DNA from: Mesostigma viride
Taxonomy: Eukaryota > Streptophyta > Mesostigmatophyceae > Mesostigmatales > Mesostigmataceae
NCBI GenBank assembly: GCA_009746045.1
Contig: RPFO01000041.1
Coordinates: forward strand, 9,127,468-9,191,467
Reading direction: 5' to 3'
Length of the DNA: 64,000 bases
The notes beneath the pieces are model-generated. The model worked only from the letters and a program-made list of their open reading frames with translations. It was not told where the DNA came from and did no database searches. Shown in pieces: positions 11,719 through 20,701 of this stretch. Position 1 is the stretch's first letter, and each line of letters begins with the position of its first letter. The position numbers and the translations under genes are program-made.

Positions 11719-11836
11719 CGAGCGCCGGTTCGTACAGTTTCATTTCCGAGCCGCGTTGCGTCCCGGCCTCCGTCGAGTTCGCGAACGGAACCGTGACGAT
11801 CTGACGCTCGGTCGCGGAGGGCCGTACAAAACACGA

Positions 11837-12663
11837 TCACTCCGCATCCCATTCCGCATCCTGCATGTTCCGAGGCGCCTCATCAAATTTCCACCCTGAC
11901 GTTATATCTTGATCCCCTTCCACTGGACGTCGCCGTTTTGTACCCATAGGCGTTACGTCAGACGGGAACGATAACGCCGGTAGCGCTACCTGCGGCGCCT
12001 TCCTCCGTTTTTCCTTCATGGTATCTTCTAACCACATTATATTTGGTTCTCGTCGACCCCCAATTTGGAAATGTCCGACAGCACTGGCTAGCGTGCGCGC
12101 TCGGTCTTCGAAAATCGATTCCGTGTCAGTCGCGCGCTTTCGAACGGGATTCTTCTCTGCCTGTGCTAGCTGTTGAAACGGCTTTAAGGACCTTTTAGGA
12201 TCCGCAAGCACAGGATTGGTGGTCATGACGACGCCGTCTGTGTTGTTTCCCACCTGATCAAGCCCCCATTCCGAAGCTGGCCTACCCCATGGATGTATCC
12301 CACCTTCATTCACTCCTAACTGACCAAGAAATTGCTCAGGGACAGGCTCTCCTCGACCCATTACGGCCTCCTCGACTGACTTCGTCGTTTCGGGCTGTCG
12401 CTTTCTTCCCTAAATGGGATTATTATACGACCTCGCTCATCCGTTACATAGGCACGGGGATTTTCCAACCAGAAATGAGGTCATCCGTATCTACCTCTTT
12501 TCCATTCTGATCGAAACCTCGTACGCACCTTATGAACCTTTCGCTTCGTCCGCGATGCAGCCGAACGGTGGCCGTGAAGTCGACATCTCTTTCGCCTGGG
12601 GTCTGCCACTTTGATCTTACAGTGCCCTCCTGACGCCGTTTTGTGACCGCATTCCTTCGCCAT
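11837..12663 (-). CDS. Zinc-knuckle (DUF5763-like) protein broken by several frameshifts
   Basis: The ATG at 12,663 opens with CGHKTASGGHC...CRLH, the family knuckle, and a basic stretch. The frame fails at about 12,490. Between 12,370 and 12,510 two further frames carry plausible coding pieces in turn. From about 12,361 a clean frame runs to the stop at 11,837 (ending ...MQDAEWDAE). Two or three one-base errors would unite them into one protein of about 275 residues. The C-terminal part has a basic KRRRPVE patch. Whether the breaks are real or error cannot be decided, because the noisy duplicate (4,170-4,990) differs here too. Confidence 0.5.
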
Positions 12664-12773
12664 CCTGAATATATTAATCAACATAATAAAAAAAACATCC
12701 AAAGGGTCTTTAAGTTTAATTTTGACGCTCGTTCGCGGAGGGCCGCCGATTTTCGAAGAGAGGAAGGGACGAC

Positions 12774-13294
12774 ATGGACATCGAGGAGTTCATCGACAGT
12801 CTGCCCGTGTACGAACTGGGTCCTCACTTCCACGAGGACGCCGTCCGCGTCATCGAAACGCCCCCCGCGCCGAGGTGGGGGAGGGGTGGACCGAGTGTGT
12901 CGCGTTCGAGCCCGAGACGCGCTACGTCGTGAATTACCTGGACGCGTTCGAGATAGACCACGAGTCCGGGTGGTTCGTGTATTGTCCTCCCAAGTGGCCG
13001 GTATGTGACGTGGTCCAGGAAATAAGGAGCGACGCGAAGATCCGCGTCGTCATAGGGGACGAGGAGTTCGACGCGGAGGGCTTGACGATCGTCCCGTGTC
13101 TCCAGCCGCGCACGTTTACGGGCCTGCGGGTATACTTAGACCCGGAGATTCCCAAGGGGGCGTTCTTCGTGAGCTACCGATGCTACCTTTTCGACCGCCA
13201 GAACCGCGAAAAGGTTTGCGCGGCGGAAGAGGTGTGCACCGGGACGCACGTGTACAAGGACGGGCTGATCACTCGACGCGCGGAGATGGTCTGA
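12774..13294 (+). CDS. Unidentified protein with one repairable frameshift
   Basis: The ATG at 12,774 begins MDIEEFIDSLPVYELG. The frame is lost in the C6 run at 12,861-12,866 and continues in another frame from ECVAFEPETRYVV to the stop at 13,294. The noisy copy near 5,175 has one extra base in that run, and using it makes a continuous 173-residue frame. The protein is acidic and rich in Val, Tyr and Cys, with a probable beta-rich core. No family recognised. Its neighbours on both sides are minus-strand knuckle genes, so it is transcribed alone. Confidence 0.6.
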
Positions 13295-13386
13295 CGTGTC
13301 GACTCCTGTCTCAAACCGTGCAGAAAGTGATAGCAACGAGTTATCTCTGGAAATTCTTGGGCCGGAGCGAAAGTCGCTCGCGAAAA

Positions 13387-14056
13387 CTACGGTCGGACAT
13401 TAGGGCGCAGGGACCTTTCCCTCTCTTCCAAAATACGCCCGGCGATTCTCGCCTTCTGGATTGTATCTTGTGCGAGTTTTTTCAGTCGGAGGTACTCAAC
13501 TTCGGCGTTTTGATGCGCGATAAACTTGTCTCGTGCAAGATTGTAATTACAACGGGTTGGTTCTTGTCTACAAAGTTCGTCTTCATTTAATTCTTGTAAC
13601 GCGGTTTGTTCGTTATTACGCGCATTTACTACATCGTGAAGTTGTTGGAATCCGTGAGCGTCTACCGCGTCCATCATGGAGTTAGGAACTCGTTCTGCCA
13701 TGTTGGATGACACTTGCATGAGGTTAGACGTGTCCGATGGGGGCAACCTGCTGACGATGTTCGTGAGAGCTTCGTTAGGTAGAGCATTCAAGTCGAATGG
13801 GGACTTAGGCTTCTGCGCTTCCTTTTGTGCAATGTCTCGGGCTATTTCAGCCCTTACTTCGTCCAAGGTCGGAAGGTGGATGCGCATGCGTTTTGGTGCG
13901 GACTCGCCGTCTACGCCAGGGGCGCGCGCGGTGGTGTTTGCGGCGGGGTTTACGTTGAGCCGCGCCGTGACAATGACACGTTTTCATCCCCTTCCTCGCC
14001 GCGTTGTTGCAATGTCGGCCCGTCTTCGTCTTTCGGACGCACTTCATGTGTCGCAT
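13387..14056 (-). CDS. Zinc-knuckle (DUF5763-like) plus F-box protein, one frameshift
   Basis: ATG 14,056 (or 14,047) opens the family knuckle CVRKTKTGRHC...CHCH. A one-base shift near 13,955-13,965 moves to the frame that carries the rest, down to the stop at 13,387. This second part contains the clearest F-box in the window: LPNEALTNIVSRLPPSD, then LMQVSSNMAER. The motif has the usual Leu-Pro start, a following helix and the later V-S step. A long charged helical tail (NLARDKFIAHQNAEVEYLRLKK) follows. Expected length is about 223 residues. The inferred role is as substrate adaptor for a cullin-type ligase. Confidence 0.65.
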
Positions 14057-14091
14057 ATCCGTATCAACCAGAATTATTACGATGAGCGATG

Positions 14092-17000
14092 TCAAAAAGA
14101 TTCGCCATCTTCCGCCCCGTACTCCATGTCGCCCTCGTCGTCCTCGTACGCCCCTTCCTCGCCCAACATGGACACGGAAGCGGACCGTGCGGCGTGAGAC
14201 ACGCGTCGAAGCGCCTGGAAATGCCCGTTGTCGGCTCGGCCCGTGAACATCAGATGGATCGCCGGAGGCGAGCCTCCCCCGAACGTCTCCCTGTGCTCAA
14301 CCGTCGTCCCGGGCGTCACGCGATGAACCACGATCGGTCTTCGCAACAGGGCCGCGGCGGCTAGGATCTCGGGCCTCTCGGCGAACTCCCCCTCGCGGGA
14401 CTGCGCGGATCGGTAACGTCTCAAGATCTCGCCCGCCGGCTCGCGCGCGCCCCGTTCTGCCACCGTTCCTGCTGAACCACGTACTCCTCCACTTCCGGCG
14501 GAAACCCGTCCACGATCGTACGGCGCATTTTTCGCGCGACTTCGCGCGCATCGTCGTCCGGGATGGAGCGACCGGTTTTGATAAGATGATCCGCCTGAGC
14601 CAGCGCGAGGTAGAAGCAGTCGCCTCCGCCGCTGTTCGGGACCGGGACGAACTGTTTGGCAAAGTGCTCCCTGTTCGTGATCGGTATATCCTTTCGCGTC
14701 GTGTTCAGCATTCCGTACGACGAACCCGAGTCCCCCTTCATATCAGTACCATTAAAGCGTACACCCGGAATTTCCGCGCGCCTCTCCGAGTACATCCGCA
14801 CATACTCGTCGCGACCCGCGGTACCAAGCGTACGGACGTCGAACGCGCGAAGGTCTTTTAGGTCGTACGCGGTGCCGCCCTCGTCGACGGCGAGCGGAGT
14901 GCGACCTCCGTCCGCGAAGAAGTCGATGATATCGCGGTGGCCGATCGTCGCGAACTCGTACGTCTTGGCGCCGACATACGCGAACCTGGAAGGGCCGATC
15001 TTGATCAGTACACCCCCTGTCCGGTCCGCGTGAGACTTGTCCAATCCAGGCGAGATATCCCGGCCGCTCGCGTTGTACCTCGCCAACAACTCGCATCTTT
15101 TGTTTATATCCAGAACCGTGACCGTGTCGTCTGCGTGCGGGCATACGACATACGCCTTTCCGCGGGCAGAAACGTACAGGGGCATCGGTTTTCGGCGCAC
15201 CGCGCGCTGTACGGGGATGTGGGCGTCGGCGTTGTTATACAATCTCATGGCATCCCTGCCCACTCTGTTGATGTTCATGTGGGATGCGACCTTGGGGTCT
15301 TTCGTGCTATAGGCGATATTTGTATTTACAAATTTTTGGAACGGTTCCGCTTCCGTGCCTACCGCACGGGCGAGTCTTGCAATGTTCCAAGGCATAAGAC
15401 GCACATCTTCGGGAACCACCTGGTTCTCGTAAAAGGTTTGTCCGTCTCCGCGGATCAAACGCAGCCTGAGGTCTGAGGACTCGCCGAACTTGCCCTCGCG
15501 TATCATTTGTTCTATTTTTCTGGCTGTCTCGTTAGGCTGATCGACCTCTTCGCCGACCTCGAAGCTCTGTCTTGGCTGTAGGGAGATTTTTTGGAAACCG
15601 GTGGCGCTCTTTTCATCCTTTTCTGCGACATTGGCCTTCTCTTGCTCCTTGCGCACTAGCTCGGCTTCCTTCCTAATCTTTTCATCCTCTTCGGCTTTTC
15701 GTTTCTGGTACGCTTCCGTCTGCTTCCGAATGTCATCCTTGACGTCGGCGCGTGTCGTGGGAATCTCGATGTTCTTATAAACCTCTGGCACGTCGGACGC
15801 GTCTCCTCCTCTCTCTTTGATAAGCTTTGCGACTTGGGCATGGACTTCCTGTTCAACCAGGGCTTGGCGCGCAGAAGTTAACATGTTCTCGATAGCTCGT
15901 TTGTCTTGTTTCTTTTTAGTTTCTTCCCACTGTGCCTCCGTTTTTGGCTTGCGTCTGGCTGTCGATGCCTCCTTTTCCGAAGGTTTCGCGGCGGGTTCTG
16001 TAGCGCTCCCCCCTCCCCTAATAAAGGCGATGGAGGAACGGTATCCGGAGGGGGGGGGCTACGGGGATTTCGGACGCGGATTTAGCCGGGGATTTGTCAG
16101 TGACGGGTTGGGTGGGGGGCGTCTTGACAAGCCTGGGGGGAGGAGGGGGAGGGGGGGGAGGTGCTTGGATCTGGCCCGGTGAACTGGCTGTTTTGTCAGT
16201 GCTGGTAGGGGGGGGGTAGACCGGGGAGGTGGGGGAGGTACTGTTTTTTGGCCGGGGGGGAGGTGGGGGGACCCTGGGAGGCCCATTCCCTCCGCCTGAC
16301 TCGGTCGGTTGGGGTGCCGCGGGTGTCTGTTTGAACAACTCTGTAGCGCGTTGGAGAATCAGGGGATCTTGAAACACTTTCACATCTTCTCCTTCGATTT
16401 TGACGATCCCATCATTTTCCAACGCCTGCTTCCGGATGGCGGCAATCGTAATCTCCTTCTCCACATTTTGTTTGATTTTTTCATACTCGTCTTTGGAGAG
16501 TTTTGGGGGGGGATTTTCGTCCACATCTTTGTGCGCATTTCCGGTCGCTTTACCTGCTCGTTCCTTATGCCGGTTAGAGCGAGCTCGAGGTTTTTACTGT
16601 TGTCTTGGTTAATCAAATTCGAAGGTTTTTCGCGGCTGTTTTTGTCTTTAAACACGTCTTTCAGGGCACTCGCGATACCCAGCATCGATTCGGGAGTCAG
16701 AAAGATGTCTGTGTACTCGCTGCCCTCTTCGATGCTTTTCGTAGTGCGATCGAGTTTGTCGACCGCGTAGTTCAACCCTTCCATGTCTTTGAGGTGTGCG
16801 AGGGTTTGTTTGTATATCACGTTGTATGGCAGAATCTCCAGGCGCTCTGTCTTAGCTTGATCGATTGTTTTGGTCATGTCGAGGTATTTATGAGGCGAGT
16901 GTTTGGCGATCGATAGAAGGTTCAGGCCTATATTGATTGATTCTTCTTTCTTCAGTTTCTCGCTCGGGTTTAGCGCGGTCAGATCTCCCGATGCCGCTCG

Positions 17001-19000
17001 TTCATAGCGTTCGAGATCGGACTGCGTTCGTTGCTTCGTCTCAACGTCCGACTTGAGTGAGTTTTGGACTTCGCTTGTGTCTTTCTTCGGTTTGTTCTTG
17101 GTCGCCCAATAGACATCCCACTCTTCGTCGGTCAACTTGAGATGGGGAGGTAAGTTGCTGTATATGTCCCATCGGATGTCTTCGAGTTGCTCTTTGGTCA
17201 TGTTGTTGACGGCATCCATCAGCCAGGCGATGTCCGGGCCGCCGACGACCCTTGTACCTTGTCTAATTATCCCAAAGCGGTCGGTCGTTTGTTTCGTTAC
17301 TGCTTGCGAAGGAGGAACCGGAGGAGCTCCCGGTGCCGTAGGTTTCAAAGAGGGTCTCGGTGGCGGAGGCTTCGGAGGAGCCGAAGGCGGTTTCTGGTTC
17401 TGAAGAGGAGGCGGAGGCGGAGGCGGTTTTGCATCAGACGGTGGCGCATCGACGACGGTTTGCTCATGCGGTACGACATCGCTTTTCGGTTTTGCATCAG
17501 AGGTGGCGGGCGGGTTTAAGAAATTCAGGTCCCTTTCGAGCTGCGCCCGTACTTTTTGGCGGGCCGCGTCAGCCGAGAAGCGGTCATCCTCCGCCAATCG
17601 TTTCAGAGCTTCCACTCTCTTCTCCATTAGTTTTCGCAGATCGACGCCGGTCTTCTCGTAGTACGACTTGGCGGACGACAATATGGCTCCCGAACCAGCG
17701 TTTTCTGATGTCTCCTCGATCTCGTTCTTGATCCGCTTTTTCAGATATGCCTGCATGGTTTTATATTTCTCCTGAACCCGTTTTTCGGTTTCCGCGTCGT
17801 AATTTTTCGAGTCGAATTTGTCATCAAACCTCTCGAGAAACGCGTTCCGTACACGCGATAATCCGTCTTCCGATAGGCGCTTGATTTGTGTGGCGGTCGC
17901 TTCGAACTTATCGACGAGGAATGGAAACATCTCCTTCGCGGATTCGACACCCCACGTCAAATCCCTCTGCGAACTGCGAATGAACTCGATGGCTGCCGCG
18001 GCTTTTCCTTCTGCCGTCAGTCGGGAGTTTTCTTTGTCCGAAATCTTTTCCATGTATTTGCGTTCGAGTTCGTCCAGAGCGTTTTCCATCCGTTGATGTA
18101 ACGACTCCAACTCCGTTTCGCCTTTTGATACCCAGAGATCGACGTCGTCTTCGAACTTCCGTTCGACAGGAACCTCGTTCTTCTTGACAGGGAGGGGCTC
18201 CGAACTCGCGGCGGGAAGGATCGGGGAGGCGCCGTCCGACGGAAGGATGGGGTGGATGAGATCGGAATACGAGTGGTTTGTAGCGGGTTCCGGCACACTC
18301 GGCGTATCCTCGGGGTTCTTGACTGCATCGTGTACAAACGCGGAATCCAGAGGGGCTATCAAATTCCCTGTTTCGTCCGAGGATTTCGGTTCGTCCGAAA
18401 ATGCGACCATCTTACCACCCGGGGTCGCGACTGTTTGTGATTTCGGGTGTCCCTCGGCGTCGACGGAGGGAGGAGCGGGTACGACGGGTTCGGATACGGC
18501 GACCGGCTCGCCCCCTGTGGTTTCTTCTTTCGGGGTTTCCTCGTCCTTGGATGAATTCGGAGCGGATACGCCGAAGCCGGTTACGAGTGGGTCCGCCCCC
18601 CCGGGGTCTTGGATGGGGTAGTGGGAGGGTCCGTCGTAGGAGGGGGTGTGGACGTGTCGTCGCCGCCGATCGGATTCGTGTCGTGTTCGTCGGACGTCTC
18701 TTCGGGTGGCGCGTCTTCGGAGGCCGCGGCCGGCGAAGAAGGTTCGGGTACGGGACCGTACGGATCGCTTGACGTGTCGGACAAGGACATGGCCACGGGG
18801 TAGGCGTTGTCAGATTCCGCCCCGCCGTAGTACCCGCTGCCGTGCAAGACCTTGGCCACGTACGGATTGAACGACACTCCAAGAGAGAATAGTTCTAGAA
18901 GGTCTCCGAGCTTTCTAGAAGGTCGTCGAGTGTGCAGGTTTCGTTCCAGAGACAACCCGTCCGAGTAGGCGCGGGCTACAAGGTCGTCTAACCTGTCCAT
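14092..19000 (-). CDS. Very large proline-rich, coiled-coil protein with C-terminal OTU-like cysteine protease domain (several frameshifts)
   Basis: From ATG 19,000 (MDRLDDLVARAY) to the stop at 14,092, coding sense runs almost without a gap in one direction but through several frames, about 1,636 codons in all. Shifts fall in a G7 run near 18,595, between 16,495 and 16,597, in the G9 run near 16,052-16,060, and near 14,450. Order: Thr/Pro-rich start; charged helical region; proline-rich linker; helical region; second proline-rich linker; helical region; then an alpha/beta C-terminal part. That part carries an OTU-like signature: GGGDCFYLAL (nucleophile Cys near 14,613), a RRPIVV strand and NGHFQALR (His near 14,215). 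OTU proteases cleave ubiquitin chains; viral ones may act on the host or on viral polyproteins. Full activity is inferred. A partial copy is at 1-2,281. Confidence 0.7.
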
Positions 19001-19020
19001 TTATTTGTAGCACAGGTATT
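19001..19020. promoter_or_regulatory. Twenty-base divergent intergenic gap
   Basis: Only 20 bases separate the start codons of the large minus-strand gene (19,000) and the plus-strand gene (19,021). The gap is AT-rich (ttatttgtagcacaggtatt) beside GC-rich coding sequence. Both promoters must therefore be very short or reach into the opposite gene, as is common in compact viral genomes. Confidence 0.4.
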
Positions 19021-19401
19021 ATGGACAAGCTTCTCAAGTGCGTGGACTCTTTGTCCTCGGATCTGGAGAGATACGTGTTTTCTCTGCCGGAAACTTACAA
19101 GGACACCGTCGAAGAGTTCGTGGTCTTGTACAATCTCGCCGTTTGCGGTCGCGTGCTCGCGAGAGAGAAGTTCTTGCCCGAGAGTTTCGCCGAAATCCTG
19201 CACGACAGCGGCGTTACGTCGGACTGCGCCATAGACAATCTCACGCTCGGGAGCGAGCACTTTTCGGACGACAAGGTTCGACTGGCCACGAAGCTCGCAT
19301 ACGGGATTCGTCACTACGTGCGGATCGCGCAGAACTCGGGCGGCGTCCGCGGCGCGCGTCCTCCCAGTCGCGACTCTAGTCGTCTCGTGATACGAAGATA
19401 A
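19021..19401 (+). CDS. Unidentified soluble protein
   Basis: The protein has 126 residues from ATG 19,021. It is mostly helical by eye, with a basic C-terminal tail (RGARPPSRDSSRLVIRR). There is no signal peptide or membrane segment. It is followed after 10 bases by the gene at 19,412, suggesting joint expression. No family recognised. Confidence 0.65.
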   Translation: MDKLLKCVDSLSSDLERYVFSLPETYKDTVEEFVVLYNLAVCGRVLAREKFLPESFAEILHDSGVTSDCAIDNLTLGSEHFSDDKVRLATKLAYGIRHYVRIAQNSGGVRGARPPSRDSSRLVIRR

Positions 19402-19411
19402 CGCACTCGCC

Positions 19412-20506
19412 ATGGCCAAACGCAAGTTCCGTGACGAATTGGGCGATCTGGACGACATGGACCGGGCGCTCGTCCAGCCTCTGTACAGGTCCTTGAACGA
19501 AGAAGAGATCCGTTGGGCCGAGCTGTTTGCGGAGTTTCTCGAGTCGAACCGGGTCAACAAAGGACCGACGTTGACATCTTCCACGGAGCGCGTTTTCACG
19601 GCCTTTTCTGATTTCATGGAAGACAAGGGGTTTCCGAGATACGACCACGCGAGCGAGTTTCGCGCGGACAAGTGGTTCTGGAACGCGCTTTTCGAACGCC
19701 ACGGGTTTTCGTGCGGAGGAGGTCTCGGGACAAAGAGAACCACGGGGTTCGCGGTGAACAATTCGAGGGACCCCGTGGTTTTTGGCGAGGTTCGCGAGGC
19801 GGACTTGTCAGACTTCCGCGTGTTTTGCGGCAAGACGAGACTCGCGTTGGTGGCAAACGCTTTGTTGAGATACGCGGGCGACCTCGTGTCGGACGAACTC
19901 GTGAACGAGATCATCGACTCTTTCGACAGGACGGGGGTGAACAACCTCACGACCGACGAGCGGTACAGGACCGCCCACCTTCACGCGTTGTTCTTGGGGC
20001 TGGTCGAGAACGACGTCCCCGTCCCCGTGGACGTGAAAGCGTGGATGATCGAGCACAGGGCGAAGCTGAGCGAGAAAGTGCACAGCTACAACCCCGGCTT
20101 CAAGAGGTCGAAGTCGACCGACTTTTTTCAGGAGTACCTCCGCTGGCCGCCATGGGACGCCCTCAGGACCGTCGAGAAGCGCGTCAAGAGGCCGGACGAG
20201 GAGGAGGACGAACCGTGTTGTCTCCCCTCGCCCACCGTGCGCACCGTGACTCCCGAAAAGGCAGCCGAGTTTGTGAAACTCCCTAGCGTCTCATTGGAAC
20301 CGGATGGTTGGACGAAAATGAAGGATTTCAGGAACGCGTTCTTGGGAGCGTTCTTGCACGAGGAGCCGGCAGCGGGAAAGGGGAGGCCCACGCTGGACGA
20401 CTTGCGCCTCGTGTTCGAGCCGCTTGGTCTCGAATTCGTTACGAACAAACGCCACGAGGGCGTGCGGTCCGACTGGGTGAAAGGGATTCGGATTTTTGCA
20501 AACTAG
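19412..20506 (+). CDS. Unidentified protein, possibly with winged-helix-like repeats
   Basis: The protein has 364 residues from ATG 19,412. Two stretches have a similar order of elements: about residues 62-115 (VFTAFSDFMEDKGF, WFWNALFERHGF, TTGFAV) and about 300-364 (DFRNAFLGAFL, LRLVFEPLGLEFV, WVKGIRIF). Each loosely resembles the C-terminal winged-helix part that follows the helicase core in D5-type proteins, including that at 36,935-37,651. This is a pattern impression only. The middle has an acidic linker (RPDEEEDEP). DNA binding is plausible but unproved. Confidence 0.6.
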   Translation: MAKRKFRDELGDLDDMDRALVQPLYRSLNEEEIRWAELFAEFLESNRVNKGPTLTSSTERVFTAFSDFMEDKGFPRYDHASEFRADKWFWNALFERHGFSCGGGLGTKRTTGFAVNNSRDPVVFGEVREADLSDFRVFCGKTRLALVANALLRYAGDLVSDELVNEIIDSFDRTGVNNLTTDERYRTAHLHALFLGLVENDVPVPVDVKAWMIEHRAKLSEKVHSYNPGFKRSKSTDFFQEYLRWPPWDALRTVEKRVKRPDEEEDEPCCLPSPTVRTVTPEKAAEFVKLPSVSLEPDGWTKMKDFRNAFLGAFLHEEPAAGKGRPTLDDLRLVFEPLGLEFVTNKRHEGVRSDWVKGIRIFAN

Positions 20507-20701
20507 ACCGAAGTTCAGGGCTTAGCGGGTCTCTTTCTGGCATGTTTTCCGCACGTGGTCCTCCCCGGCCTGGCGGAGAACTTGCACCTCCGGTTACATC
20601 TGGTGGTACCCTTGCATCTCATGGATGGTGTATGGACTTATATTAATAAAAGGTTTTGTTGTCCACACATTTATGTTGCTTAGTAGTATTAGGACGCGAA
20701 C

